56,896 nt of DNA. Source: SG8-30 sp964406445. Lineage in GTDB: Bacteria; Pseudomonadota; Gammaproteobacteria; Steroidobacterales; Steroidobacteraceae. A program made the position numbers and the translations under genes. Location: positions 1 to 56,896 of the forward strand of contig CAYORU010000023.1 of NCBI GenBank assembly GCA_964406445.1. The letters run 5' to 3'. Position 1 is the stretch's first letter; each line of letters starts with the position of its first letter. The notes beneath the pieces are model-generated. The model saw only the letters and a program-made list of their open reading frames with translations, had not been told where the DNA came from and did not search any database. Positions 18,488-27,008 of the stretch are shown piece after piece.

Positions 18488-19960
18488 ATGACCCGCCACG
18501 CCCTGCCGGCGCTCGCCGCCGCCCTGCTGCTGCTCGCCGCCGCCGGCTGCGCCACCAACCCGGTCACCGGCAAGACCGACCTCGCCTTCATGTCGGTCGA
18601 GCAGGAGAAGAAGATCGGCCAGCAGATGCACGTGCGGATCACGCAGGTGATGGGCGTGTACGAGGACGCGCGGCTGCAGGAGTACGTGCAGGCGCTCGGC
18701 GAAAAGCTCGCCAAGCAGAGTCACCGGCCCGAGCTCGACTGGAAGTTCACGATCGTCGACACCGACGACGTGAACGCCTTCGCCACGCCCGGCGGCTTCG
18801 TGTACGTCTCGCGCGGGCTGCTGCCCTACCTGTCGAGCGAGGCCGAGCTCGCCGCCGTGCTGGGCCACGAGATCGGCCACATCACCGCGCGCCACGCCGT
18901 ACAGCGGCAGAGCCAGTCGGCGGTCGCCGGGGTGCTCGGCGCCGCGGCGGCGATCTTCACGGGCCAGTCCGCGGTCGGCGACCTCGCCGGCATCGCCGGC
19001 CAGGCGGTGATCAGCGGCTACGGGCGCGAGCAGGAGCTCGAGTCCGACCGCCTCGGCGCCGAGTACCTCGCGCGCACCGGTTACGACCCGCAGGCCATGA
19101 TCCGGGTGGTCGCCGCGCTCAAGGAGCAGGAGGTCTTCGAGCGCGACCGGGCCCGCGCCGAGGGCCGGCAGCCACGCATCTACCACGGCGTCTTCGCCTC
19201 GCATCCCGACAACGACACGCGCCTGCAGGAGGCCGTCGCGGCCGCGGCGAAGGTCGAGGGGCGCGCCACCGGCAAGGCCGACAACGTCGAGGACTTCATG
19301 AGGCGCATCGACGGCCTCGCCTTCGGCTCGAGCCGCCGCCAGGGCATGGTCCGCGACAACCGCTTCTACCACGCCGACTTCCGCTTCACGATGGCCTTCC
19401 CGCAGGGCTGGAGGGTGCAGAACGACCCGAACCAGCTGCTCGCCGCCTCGCCCGACCGGAACAACATCGTTCAGCTGACGGCGCAGGCCCCGCCCGCGGG
19501 CCTGACCAGCCCGCGGGACTTCGCGCTGCGTGCGCTCGGCAACCGCCGCCTCGACCGCAGCGAGAGCCTCGAGGTCAACGGGCTCGACGCCTTCACCACC
19601 ATCGTGCGCGGCGACGCCTCGCCCTTTGGAAACTCGTCGAACGTGCGCTACGTGGTGATCTACCACAACAACCTGATGTGGATCCTGCGCGGCGCGAGCC
19701 GGGCAGGCGCGCCGGCGCCGGAGGGCGACGTGCTGTTCATGTCGGCGGCGCGCACCTTCCGGCCGCTGCGCTCGGACGAGTTCCGCCTCGCCGAGCCCAA
19801 CCGCCTGCGCGTCGTGAAGGCGCCGGAGAACGCCAGCATCGCGGACCTCGCGGCGCGCTCGCCGCTCGAGAAGTACGCCGTCGAGCAGCACCGGCTGATG
19901 AACGGCCTGTACCCGGCCGGCGAGCCTGCGCCCGGCGCGCTGGTGAAGGTGGTCCGCTAG
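18488..19960 (+). CDS. M48-family lipoprotein metalloprotease
   Basis: 490 residues. A signal peptide ends in lipobox AAAGC (Cys21). Zinc-protease motif HEIGH at 127-131 (two His ligands and catalytic Glu), with a third ligand expected in QELESDRLG. This N-terminal catalytic half resembles BepA/LoiP-type envelope proteases. The C-terminal 170 residues (from about 310) form a second domain of the kind found in longer M48 lipoproteins; no TPR array is obvious. Probable role is outer-membrane protein quality control. Its stop overlaps the convergent rdgB stop (shared CTAG). Confidence 0.88.
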   Translation: MTRHALPALAAALLLLAAAGCATNPVTGKTDLAFMSVEQEKKIGQQMHVRITQVMGVYEDARLQEYVQALGEKLAKQSHRPELDWKFTIVDTDDVNAFATPGGFVYVSRGLLPYLSSEAELAAVLGHEIGHITARHAVQRQSQSAVAGVLGAAAAIFTGQSAVGDLAGIAGQAVISGYGREQELESDRLGAEYLARTGYDPQAMIRVVAALKEQEVFERDRARAEGRQPRIYHGVFASHPDNDTRLQEAVAAAAKVEGRATGKADNVEDFMRRIDGLAFGSSRRQGMVRDNRFYHADFRFTMAFPQGWRVQNDPNQLLAASPDRNNIVQLTAQAPPAGLTSPRDFALRALGNRRLDRSESLEVNGLDAFTTIVRGDASPFGNSSNVRYVVIYHNNLMWILRGASRAGAPAPEGDVLFMSAARTFRPLRSDEFRLAEPNRLRVVKAPENASIADLAARSPLEKYAVEQHRLMNGLYPAGEPAPGALVKVVR

Positions 19961-20562
19961 CCGTTCCCGCCCGCGGCCAGCGCCGCGACGAGCGCCGCGA
20001 GCGCCTGGCCGCGATGGCTGACCCGGTTCTTCTCCGCCGCCGGCATCTCGGCCGCCGTGCGCGACCCGCCGGCCACCAGGAACAGCGGGTCGTAGCCGAA
20101 GCCGCCGTCGCCGCGCGGCGCTCCGCCGATCGCGCCCTCCCAGGCCGCCTCGAACACCCGCGGCGCCGGGTCGTCGGCGCGATCCACCCAGGCCATCGCG
20201 CAGCGGTAGCGCGCGCCGCGGCGGCCCGCCGGCACGCCGGCCAGCTCCTCGAGCAGCTTGCGGTTGTTGTCGGCGTCGCTCGCGCCCGGGCCGGCGTAGC
20301 GGGCCGAGTGGATCCCCGGCCGGCCGCCGAGCGCGTCGACCTCGAGGCCCGAGTCGTCGGCGATGGCCGGCAGGCCCGCGAGGCGCGCCGCGTGGCGGGC
20401 CTTGATCAGCGCGTTGGCGGCGAAGGAGTCGCCGTCCTCGACCGGCGGCTCGATGCCGAAGTCCGACTGCGGCAGGACCTCGATGCCGCTGCCCGCGAGG
20501 ATTGCCCGCATCTCCGCCAGCTTGCCGCGGTTGCCGGTCGCGAGCACCACGCGCCGCGCCAC
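19957..20562 (-). CDS. rdgB: XTP/dITP pyrophosphatase
   Basis: 201 residues. Hydrolyses non-canonical purine triphosphates (dITP, XTP, dHAPTP) to monophosphates, keeping them out of DNA. Family motifs: VLATGNRGKLAEM at the start, ADDSGLEVDALGGRPGIHSARY, and GFGYDPLF near the C-terminus. The start is GTG at 20562, 8 bases after rph. It is the last gene of the minus-strand PP2C-rph-rdgB group and shares its final bases with the M48 gene. Confidence 0.95.
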   Translation of the reverse strand: MARRVVLATGNRGKLAEMRAILAGSGIEVLPQSDFGIEPPVEDGDSFAANALIKARHAARLAGLPAIADDSGLEVDALGGRPGIHSARYAGPGASDADNNRKLLEELAGVPAGRRGARYRCAMAWVDRADDPAPRVFEAAWEGAIGGAPRGDGGFGYDPLFLVAGGSRTAAEMPAAEKNRVSHRGQALAALVAALAAGGNG

Positions 20563-20570
20563 GGCGGGTC

Positions 20571-21308
20571 TCAGGCGGGCAGGCCGCCGAGCGCGTCGAG
20601 CTGCAGCGCGCAGAGGCGGCGGATGCCGCCCGCCGCAAGGTCGAGCAGCGCGTCGAGCTCCTCGCGGCGGAAGGCGTGGCCCTCGGCGGTTCCCTGCACC
20701 TCGATGAACGCGCCGCCGGAATTCATCACCACGTTCATGTCCGTCTCGGCGTCGGCGTCCTCGGCGTAGTCGAGGTCGAGCACCGGCAGGCCGCCCACGA
20801 TCCCGACCGAGACCGCCGCGACCTGGCCGTGCAGCGGGCTCGCCGGGATCTCGCGACGGCGGACCAGCGCGCCGACCGCGTCGGCGAGGGCCACGTAGCT
20901 GCCGGTGATGGCCGCCGTGCGCGTGCCGCCGTCGGCCTGCAGGACGTCGCAGTCGAGGGTGACGGTGCGCTCGCCGAGCGCGCGCAGGTCCACGCAGGCG
21001 CGCAGCGAGCGCCCGATCAGCCGCTGGATCTCCTGGGTCCGGCCGGTCTGCTTGCCGCGCGCAGCCTCGCGCGGCGAGCGCGTGTGCGTCGCCCGCGGCA
21101 GCATGCCGTACTCCGCGGTGATCCAGCCCTGGCCGGTGTTGCGCAGGAAGGCCGGGGCGCCGCCCTCGACGCTCGCCGTGCACAGCACGCGCGTCTGGCC
21201 GAACTCGACCAGCACCGAGCCCTCGGCGTGACGCGTGTAGCCGCGCTCGAAGCGCACCGGGCGCAGCTCGTCGGGCGCGCGGCCGCTCTTGCGTGCCCTT
21301 GACGGCAT
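20571..21308 (-). CDS. rph: Ribonuclease PH
   Basis: 245 residues. Phosphorolytic 3'-5' exoribonuclease that trims tRNA 3' ends. Signature segments include RHAEGSVLVEFGQTRVLC, MLPRATHTRSPREA, LQADGGTRTAAITGS, and DLDYAEDADAETDMN with the metal-binding acidic residues. It starts 4 bases downstream of the PP2C gene stop and precedes rdgB, a standard pairing. Confidence 0.96.
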   Translation of the reverse strand: MPSRARKSGRAPDELRPVRFERGYTRHAEGSVLVEFGQTRVLCTASVEGGAPAFLRNTGQGWITAEYGMLPRATHTRSPREAARGKQTGRTQEIQRLIGRSLRACVDLRALGERTVTLDCDVLQADGGTRTAAITGSYVALADAVGALVRRREIPASPLHGQVAAVSVGIVGGLPVLDLDYAEDADAETDMNVVMNSGGAFIEVQGTAEGHAFRREELDALLDLAAGGIRRLCALQLDALGGLPA

Positions 21309-21312
21309 CCGC

Positions 21313-22056
21313 TCAGCCCAGCCAGCGCAGCGCGGCGGCGGTGGCGTTGTCGCTCTGCGGGGCCGAGGCCCGCACCGCCCGGTCCACGAGGTCGGAGAGC
21401 GCCTGGGCCAGCGGCGGCCCGCCGGGCGTGCAGAAGGCGGCGATCTCCGCGTCGCGCAGGTTGGACCAGACGCCGTCGGAGCAGACCAGCAGGATGTCGC
21501 CGGGCTGCAGCGGCCGGCGGCGCGACAGCGCCATGTCCGGCAGCGCCGGCTCGCCGCCGATGCAGCACTCGACGAAGTTGCGCATCGGGTGCCCGTGCAC
21601 CTGGTCCTCGCGGATCTGGCCATCGCGAAGCAGCTGCTCCACGTGGCTGTGGTCGCGCGTGCGCTCGACCAGCGCGCCGTTGCGCAGGTGATAGACGCGG
21701 GCGTCGCCGAGATGCGCCCAGTAGGCCGAGCCCTGCTGCACCAGGCAGACCGCGCAGGTCGCCCGCGGGCGCTGCTCGAGCGGCCGGCCGCGGCCCGCCG
21801 CCGCCACCGCCTCGTGCGCCCGGCCGAGCGCCAGGTGCAGGAAGCCCAGCGGGTCGAACAGCGGGTGCGTCTCCGCCGCGAAGGCCTCGAGCAGCACGTC
21901 GCGGCCGATCTCCGCGGCGCGCGCCCCGTCCGCGTGGCCGCCCATGCCATCGAGCGTGACGAGCAGCGCCGCCCGGTCATTGGCCGCCACCGCCGCGCGG
22001 TCCTGGTTCTCGTCGCGGTGCCCGACGTCGCTGACGTCCGCGTATTCGACCTGCAA
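21313..22056 (-). CDS. PP2C-family serine/threonine protein phosphatase
   Basis: 247 residues, a stand-alone Stp1-type PP2C. Metal-binding motifs are visible in order: DVGHRDENQD near the start, DGMGGH (36-41), GDARVYHLR, CSDGVWSNL and SDNATAAAL at the C-terminus. Mn/Mg-dependent dephosphorylation of Ser/Thr is expected. No Hanks-type kinase partner is in the window. It is the first gene of the minus-strand run with rph and rdgB and is divergent from yicC. Confidence 0.92.
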   Translation of the reverse strand: MQVEYADVSDVGHRDENQDRAAVAANDRAALLVTLDGMGGHADGARAAEIGRDVLLEAFAAETHPLFDPLGFLHLALGRAHEAVAAAGRGRPLEQRPRATCAVCLVQQGSAYWAHLGDARVYHLRNGALVERTRDHSHVEQLLRDGQIREDQVHGHPMRNFVECCIGGEPALPDMALSRRRPLQPGDILLVCSDGVWSNLRDAEIAAFCTPGGPPLAQALSDLVDRAVRASAPQSDNATAAALRWLG

Positions 22057-22090
22057 GCGACCCCCCGGCTGCGTGCGCGCCGGCTTCTGC

Positions 22091-22096
22091 TATTCT
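22091..22096 (+). promoter_or_regulatory. Possible -10 box in the PP2C / yicC divergent region
   Basis: TATTCT lies in the 114-base gap between divergent PP2C and yicC, 75 bases before yicC. The opposite strand of the same spot reads CAGAAT, so the site could serve either direction. Both match only 4 of 6 positions. Confidence 0.25.
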
Positions 22097-22170
22097 GCCG
22101 CGCAGCTTACACCACGAGCGCGCCGGCGTTCATGCCCGCGAGGGGCGCGGCGACCAGGCGCGGGGGACGC

Positions 22171-23037
22171 ATGATCCGCAGCATGACCGGCTTCGCCCGC
22201 CGCGAGCTCGCGGCCGGCTTCGGCAGCCTCGCGTGGGAGCTTCGCGCGGTGAACCATCGCTACCTCGAGGCTTCCCTGCGCCTGCCGGAGGACTTCCGCG
22301 CCGCCGAGGGCGAGTTCCGCCAGGCCATCGCCGCGACGGTGCGCCGTGGCAAGGTCGAGGCGAGCCTCTACTTCCGCCCCGCCGTCGCGGCGAGCGCGAC
22401 CCTCGAGCTCAACGAGCCCCTGCTCGGGCAGCTGGTCGAACGTGCGAGCGAGGTGCAGCAGCGCCTCGCGGCCGCGGCGAGCATCAATGCGATGGACCTC
22501 CTGCGATGGCCCGGCGTCGTGCGCGAGGCCGAGCGCGACAACGCCGCCGCGCTGGCCGCGGCCCACGACCTGCTCGCCGAGGCGCTCGAGGCGCTCGACG
22601 CCTCCCGCGCGAGCGAGGGCGGGCGCATCGCCGAGCTCTTGCTCGGCCGCTCGGCCGCCCTCGAGACGCTCGCCGACGCGGTCAGCGCCCGGCTGCCCGA
22701 GGTGCGCGAGCGGATCCGCGCGAAGCTCGACGAGCGGCTCGGCCAGGTGGCGGTCGAGCCGAACCGGGACCGCCTCGAGCAGGAACTCGTGATCGCGCTG
22801 CAGAAGATGGACGTGGACGAGGAGCTCGACCGGTTGAGGAGCCACGTCGCCGAGGTCCGCAAGGTGATCGCCTCGGGCGAGCCGGCCGGGCGGCGACTCG
22901 ATTTCCTGATGCAGGAATTCAACCGCGAGGCGAACACGCTGTCGTCGAAGTCGCAGGACGTCGAGACCACGCGCGCGGCGGTCGAGATCAAGGTGCTGGT
23001 CGAGCAGATGAGGGAGCAGGTGCAGAACGTGGAGTGA
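22171..23037 (+). CDS. yicC: YicC-family endoribonuclease
   Basis: 288 residues, typical length. N-terminal MIRSMTGFAR and C-terminal FLMQEFNREANTLSSKSQD are hallmarks of YicC/YloC, which act as endoribonucleases on structured RNA. The ATG at 22171 was chosen from the conserved MxxSMTGFAR start. The middle is helical and rich in Glu/Arg. Proximity to rph keeps two RNA-processing genes together. Confidence 0.94.
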   Translation: MIRSMTGFARRELAAGFGSLAWELRAVNHRYLEASLRLPEDFRAAEGEFRQAIAATVRRGKVEASLYFRPAVAASATLELNEPLLGQLVERASEVQQRLAAAASINAMDLLRWPGVVREAERDNAAALAAAHDLLAEALEALDASRASEGGRIAELLLGRSAALETLADAVSARLPEVRERIRAKLDERLGQVAVEPNRDRLEQELVIALQKMDVDEELDRLRSHVAEVRKVIASGEPAGRRLDFLMQEFNREANTLSSKSQDVETTRAAVEIKVLVEQMREQVQNVE

Positions 23038-23038
23038 T

Positions 23039-23054
23039 GCCGGCGCAGGCCGGC
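23039..23054. repeat. Short REP-like palindrome after yicC
   Basis: GCCGGC-GCAG-GCCGGC begins one base beyond the yicC stop and can form a 6-base-pair hairpin. There is no T tract. It may cap the yicC transcript or be a short repetitive extragenic palindrome. Confidence 0.3.
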
Positions 23055-23091
23055 GCCGACGCGTGAATCCCGAGGGACAGGGAGGACTTCG

Positions 23092-23583
23092 ATGAGGCCG
23101 TTGATTCTCTTCTTCACCCACGTCGTCGCGCTGGCCGTCGGCTTCGCGGCCGGGATCTACGCCCTGCCGATCCTGACCGCCCCGGAGGCGCCCTCGGCCG
23201 CGGACGTCGAGGCCCTTGTCGGCACCGCGACCTACGTCGGCGAGTTCCGTCGCGACCTGGCCGGCAGCGACGCGCTGCACTGGGGCGAGGGCACGGTGTC
23301 GGTCGGGCCGCGCAGCGTGGCGCTGCTCGGCGAGATCGCGCCCGGGCCTGACTACAGGCTGTACCTTTCGCCGGAATTCGTCGAGACCGAGGCGGACTTC
23401 GAGCGGCTCAAGCCTGTGATGGCGCTGGTCGGCGAGGTCAGGACGTTCCGCAATTTCCTGGTCGAGGTGCCCGAGTCGGTCGACGTCGGCCGCTTCAACA
23501 CCGTCGTCGTATGGTGCGAGAGCTTCGGGGAGTTCATCACCGCCGCCCGGTACCGGCAGCCGACGAGGGAACCGGCCCCATGA
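23092..23583 (+). CDS. DM13-domain membrane-anchored or secreted protein
   Basis: 163 residues. An N-terminal hydrophobic segment (about 4-26) acts as a signal or anchor, and a DM13 domain follows. The domain is marked by DYRLYLSP, VRTFRNFLVEVPE and the ending FNTVVVWCESFGEFITAARY with its conserved Cys. DM13 domains are predicted redox or cytochrome-like electron-transfer modules; the activity is not proven here. GGGAGG precedes the ATG. The next gene begins 41 bases on and is also a small exported protein. Confidence 0.85.
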   Translation: MRPLILFFTHVVALAVGFAAGIYALPILTAPEAPSAADVEALVGTATYVGEFRRDLAGSDALHWGEGTVSVGPRSVALLGEIAPGPDYRLYLSPEFVETEADFERLKPVMALVGEVRTFRNFLVEVPESVDVGRFNTVVVWCESFGEFITAARYRQPTREPAP

Positions 23584-23624
23584 CAGCCTGTCCGACGCAG
23601 TAGCGCCGCGCCACGGAGCCCGCC

Positions 23625-24047
23625 ATGAGAATCGCCCCGTTCACCCTCGCCTGCCTGCTCGCCGCCTCGCCCGCCTTCGCCGACGACCTGCCGCGGACGC
23701 CCGCGCCGGCCGGCGCGGAGCTCTACTTCATCAGCCCGCAGGACGGCGAGACGCTGCAGGGCCCGATCAAGGTGCGCTTCGGTCTGCGCGGCATGGGCGT
23801 GGCCCCGGCCGGCGTCGAGATGCAGCACACCGGGCACCACCACCTGCTGATCGACGTCGAGGAGATCGACTTCACCCGGCCGCTGCCCGCGGACGAGCGG
23901 CACCTGCATTTCGGTGGCGGCCAGACGGAAACGACGGTCGAGCTGCCGCCCGGCACCCACACCCTGCAGCTCGTCCTCGGCGACCATCGCCACGTGCCGC
24001 ACGACCCGCCGGTCGTGTCGGCGAAGATCACCGTCACGGTCGAGTGA
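23625..24047 (+). CDS. DUF4399 periplasmic protein
   Basis: 140 residues with a clear signal peptide (about 1-19, ending AFA). The mature part has the DUF4399 pattern: YFISPQDGETL, VRFGLRGMGVAPAG, HTGHHHLLID, HLHFGGGQTE and a final TLQLVLGDHRHVPHDPP. The many histidines suggest metal binding, but the function is unknown. Follows the DM13 gene on the same strand. Confidence 0.87.
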   Translation: MRIAPFTLACLLAASPAFADDLPRTPAPAGAELYFISPQDGETLQGPIKVRFGLRGMGVAPAGVEMQHTGHHHLLIDVEEIDFTRPLPADERHLHFGGGQTETTVELPPGTHTLQLVLGDHRHVPHDPPVVSAKITVTVE

Positions 24048-24056
24048 CGGCGGCGC

Positions 24057-24722
24057 TCAGGGCCGCTTGCGCGCGAGCGTCAACCCGTCGCCGATGGGAA
24101 CGAGCGAGAGGTCGACCCGCTCGTCGCGGTGCAGGCGCGCATTGAACTCGCGCAGCGCCACGGTATCCGGGGAGTTCTCCGCAGGATCGGCGACGGCGCC
24201 GTCCCACAGCGTGTTGTCCACGGCGATGAGCCCGCCCGGCCGCAACAGCGTGAGCAGGCGCTCGTAGTACGCGAGGTAGCCGGTCTTGTCGGCGTCGATG
24301 AAGGCGAAGTCGTAGCGGCCGGCGTCGCCGGCCATGATGCGCGCTTCGAGCGTCTCCAGCGCCGGCGCGAGCACCAGCTCGATCTTCGACGCGACGCCCG
24401 CTGCCTGCCAGTGGCGCCGCGCGATCGCTGTGTACTCCTCGCTCACGTCGCAGGCGAGGAGGCGGCCGTCGTCCGGCAGCGCCAGCGCCATCGCGAGGCT
24501 GGAATAGCCGGTGAACACCCCGACCTCGACCACGCGACGCGCGCCCATCAGCCTGAGCAGCAGCTGCATGAACTGGCCCTGCTCGGGCGAGATCTGCATG
24601 CCGGCCTGCGGGTGGGCGGCCGTTTCCTCGCGAAGCTTCTCGAGCGAGGGCGGCTCGCGCAGGCTGGCACCGAGCAGGTACTGGTAGAGCCGGTCCTCGA
24701 GGCCGATGGACTTGCGCGACAT
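24057..24722 (-). CDS. Class I SAM-dependent O-methyltransferase
   Basis: 221 residues, caffeoyl-CoA / catechol O-methyltransferase-like (Methyltransf_3). The SAM site is VVEVGVFTGYSSLAMALALP; metal and substrate-side motifs are FIDADKTGYLAYY and VDNTLWDGAV. GAGGAG lies about 6 bases before the ATG at 24722. Convergent with the DUF4399 gene and divergent from the rhomboid gene. The substrate is not known. Confidence 0.9.
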   Translation of the reverse strand: MSRKSIGLEDRLYQYLLGASLREPPSLEKLREETAAHPQAGMQISPEQGQFMQLLLRLMGARRVVEVGVFTGYSSLAMALALPDDGRLLACDVSEEYTAIARRHWQAAGVASKIELVLAPALETLEARIMAGDAGRYDFAFIDADKTGYLAYYERLLTLLRPGGLIAVDNTLWDGAVADPAENSPDTVALREFNARLHRDERVDLSLVPIGDGLTLARKRP

Positions 24723-24748
24723 GGACGCTCCTCGCCAGGGGTCGCGCC

Positions 24749-24754
24749 TACAAT
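24749..24754 (+). promoter_or_regulatory. -10-like box before the rhomboid gene
   Basis: TACAAT matches the -10 consensus at 5 of 6 positions. It lies in the 124-base gap between the divergent O-methyltransferase and rhomboid genes, about 93 bases before the latter. The reverse strand reads ATTGTA, not a good -10, so it probably serves the plus strand. Confidence 0.35.
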
Positions 24755-24846
24755 AGCGCGCGGGCGACCGGGCCCGCAGGGACCCACCGAGGCAAGGCGA
24801 TGGCCGTGATCGACCGGAATTGCGCGGTGCGGCCGAGGCGCCAGGC

Positions 24847-25731
24847 GTGACCGACCTGCTTCCCCTCGCGGTGCGGCTGCCGGACGGGGTTGCCGCCGAG
24901 TGGGCGCTGGTGCTCGAGGCGGTCGGCATTCCGCACGAGCGGCGAAGCGGTGCGAACGGCGAGGAACTCTGGGTCCCGGCGGACAGGCTCGCGCCTGCCA
25001 CGCGCGAGCTGTCGCGCTACCTCGGCGAGAACCGTCCGCCGGCGGAGGCCCGTCTCGCGTGGCCGCGCCACCCTCACTCCTGGACGGGCGTCGCGGGCTA
25101 TGCAGCGGCGCTCCTCGCCGTGACCGGCGCGGCGCTCGAGCGCGCGGGCGGCCTGGACTGGGTGGATCTCGGCGTGCTCGACGCCGGCTTCGCGGCGCGC
25201 GGCGAGTGGTGGCGGCCGTTCACCGCGCTCACGCTGCACGCCGACCTCGGCCACCTGCTCGCCAACCTCGCCTTCGGCGCGCTGTTCGCCTGGCCGGCCG
25301 GCCAGATCTTCGGGCCGGGACTCGCCTGGCTGCTGATCGTGCTCGGCGCCGGGGGAGCCTATGCGCTCGACGCATTGCTGCATCCGCCGACCCACCACCT
25401 GCTCGGCGCCTCCACCGCCGTCTTCACCGCGCTCGGCCTCACCGCCGCCGTCGCGTGGCGGCGCCGCGCCACGCATCGCATCACGGCCACGCAGCGCGCG
25501 GCGCCTCTCGTCGCCGGCGTGGCGCTGCTGGCCTTCACCGGCATGGGCGGCGAGCGCACCGACGTGCTGGCCCACGTGCTCGGCTTCGCGGCCGGAGCCG
25601 CCATCGGCGCCGCGCTCGCGGCGCGGCCAGGGCCGGCGCCCGGGCGGAACGCGCTGCAATGGGCGGCCGGCGCCGCGGCCGCAGGGGTCGTCGCCTCCGC
25701 CTGGGCGGCGGCGCTCGCGTCGGCAGCGTGA
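24847..25731 (+). CDS. Rhomboid-family intramembrane serine protease
   Basis: 294 residues. A short cytoplasmic N-terminal domain (about 1-75) precedes six or more membrane spans. Catalytic Ser189 lies in LLGASTAVF and His243 in LAHVLGFAAG; HADLGHLLAN (131-140) carries the conserved His and Asn. The start is uncertain. The GTG at 24847 is taken because CGAGG lies before it; an in-frame TTG at 24820 would add 9 residues. Confidence 0.85.
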   Translation: MTDLLPLAVRLPDGVAAEWALVLEAVGIPHERRSGANGEELWVPADRLAPATRELSRYLGENRPPAEARLAWPRHPHSWTGVAGYAAALLAVTGAALERAGGLDWVDLGVLDAGFAARGEWWRPFTALTLHADLGHLLANLAFGALFAWPAGQIFGPGLAWLLIVLGAGGAYALDALLHPPTHHLLGASTAVFTALGLTAAVAWRRRATHRITATQRAAPLVAGVALLAFTGMGGERTDVLAHVLGFAAGAAIGAALAARPGPAPGRNALQWAAGAAAAGVVASAWAAALASAA

Positions 25732-25829
25732 TCCGCTTCGCGGTTTCGCGATGTCGACGCCAGATGCGTATGGGACGCGGCGAGGCCGGCGCGCATCCTG
25801 CGCGCCATCGAAGTTCTGGCATCGCACCG

Positions 25830-25922
25830 ATGGAAACCTTCAGGACCCTGCTGCTCAGCCTGCCCTTCCTGCTCTTCCTGGCGGGGGTGCCCGCGCTGCT
25901 CGTCGCGATGCGCCGCGTCTGA
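25830..25922 (+). CDS. Possible 30-residue single-span membrane protein
   Basis: METFRTLL start, then a Leu/Pro/Phe-rich hydrophobic stretch (about residues 7-27) and a basic end (MRRV), a plausible inside-positive small membrane protein. The frame is open further upstream but looks non-coding there. No clear ribosome binding site precedes the ATG. The rest of the 257-base gap between rhomboid and gmk shows only the gmk -10 box. Confidence 0.3.
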   Translation: METFRTLLLSLPFLLFLAGVPALLVAMRRV

Positions 25923-25935
25923 ACTCCCGGCCGGC

Positions 25936-25941
25936 TAGAAT
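25936..25941 (+). promoter_or_regulatory. -10-like box before gmk
   Basis: TAGAAT matches the -10 consensus at 5 of 6 positions, 47 bases before the gmk ATG. No convincing -35 box was found at the right distance. Confidence 0.35.
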
Positions 25942-25988
25942 GACTGGGCCTCGGCGCTGACGCGTCGCCAACCCTGGTCAAGCTCCGG

Positions 25989-26618
25989 ATGTCCGACCCC
26001 GAGTCTCTCCGCGGCCGGCTGTTCGTCATCGCCGCGCCCTCCGGCGCCGGCAAGACGAGCCTCGTGCGTGCGCTGATGGAGCGCGAACCAAGGCTGGGTT
26101 TCTCGGTGTCCTTCACCACGCGGCGGCCGCGGCCTACCGAGGTGGACGGGCGCGACTACCACTTCGTCACGCCGGCGCGGTTCGCGGAAATGGCGGCCGC
26201 CGACGCCTTCCTCGAGCACGCGCAGGTCTTCGACAACTCCTACGGCACCGGCCGCGCGCAGGTGGAGGCGGCGCTCGCCGCCGGACGCGACCTGATCCTC
26301 GAGATCGACTGGCAGGGCGCCCGGCAGGTCAGGGCCCGCCTGCCGGAAGCGCTCGACGTGTTCATCCTGCCGCCCTCGCGCGAGGCGCTCGAGCAACGCC
26401 TGAGGCTGCGGCGCACGGACAGCCCCGAGGTGATCGCGCGCCGGCTGGCGGACTCGGTGACCGAGATGTCGCACTGGAGCGAGTTCCGCTACGTGGTCGT
26501 GAACGACGATTTCGAGCGCGCGCTCGGGGACCTGGCGGCCATCGTGCGCGGCGAGGGCGAGCGGTTGCGGGCGAACCGGCCGGGTCTCGCGGAGCTCGCC
26601 GCCCGACTGCTGGCCTGA
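25989..26618 (+). CDS. gmk: Guanylate kinase
   Basis: 209 residues. Phosphorylates GMP to GDP with ATP. P-loop APSGAGKTS (16-24), then the GMP-binding segment SVSFTTRRPRPTEVDGRDYHF and FLEHAQVF, YGT and the lid RLRLRRTDS. Standard gmk-rpoZ-spoT order. Confidence 0.97.
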   Translation: MSDPESLRGRLFVIAAPSGAGKTSLVRALMEREPRLGFSVSFTTRRPRPTEVDGRDYHFVTPARFAEMAAADAFLEHAQVFDNSYGTGRAQVEAALAAGRDLILEIDWQGARQVRARLPEALDVFILPPSREALEQRLRLRRTDSPEVIARRLADSVTEMSHWSEFRYVVVNDDFERALGDLAAIVRGEGERLRANRPGLAELAARLLA

Positions 26619-26702
26619 GAGCCCGGCGGCCGGGAAACTGGCCTCCGAGGGGTCGGCTGGGGTATCCTGTTCGACCGTTTTCCCCGTTTTGACCGGTTTC
26701 CC

Positions 26703-26990
26703 ATGGCACGCATCACCGTCGAAGACTGCCTCCAGAACGTCGACAACCTGTTCGACCTCGTCCTGCTCGCCGCCAAGCGCGCCCGCCAGCTGGCGAACGG
26801 CGCGGAGGCCCACGTGGAGTGGCAGAACGACAAGCCCACGGTGGTGGCGCTGCGCGAGATCGCCGCCGGCCAGGTCACCGTCGACCTGCTGAGCGAGCCG
26901 GAGCCCGAGCCGGAGCCGGAGTTCATCCCGGAGAACCCGCTCGACCTCGCGGCCGATTTCCGCGCACCGCAGCTCGGCCTGGGAGACTGA
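26703..26990 (+). CDS. rpoZ: RNA polymerase omega subunit
   Basis: 95 residues. The N-terminal MARITVEDCLQNVDNLFDLV and the ALREIAAG segment are typical of omega, which helps assemble the beta' subunit and forms a ppGpp site in RNA polymerase. The C-terminal tail is unusual in holding a PEPEPEPE run before FIPENP. It sits directly upstream of spoT, linking ppGpp sensing and metabolism. Confidence 0.95.
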   Translation: MARITVEDCLQNVDNLFDLVLLAAKRARQLANGAEAHVEWQNDKPTVVALREIAAGQVTVDLLSEPEPEPEPEFIPENPLDLAADFRAPQLGLGD

Positions 26991-27008
26991 CCCGGGCCGC
27001 GATTCCCG

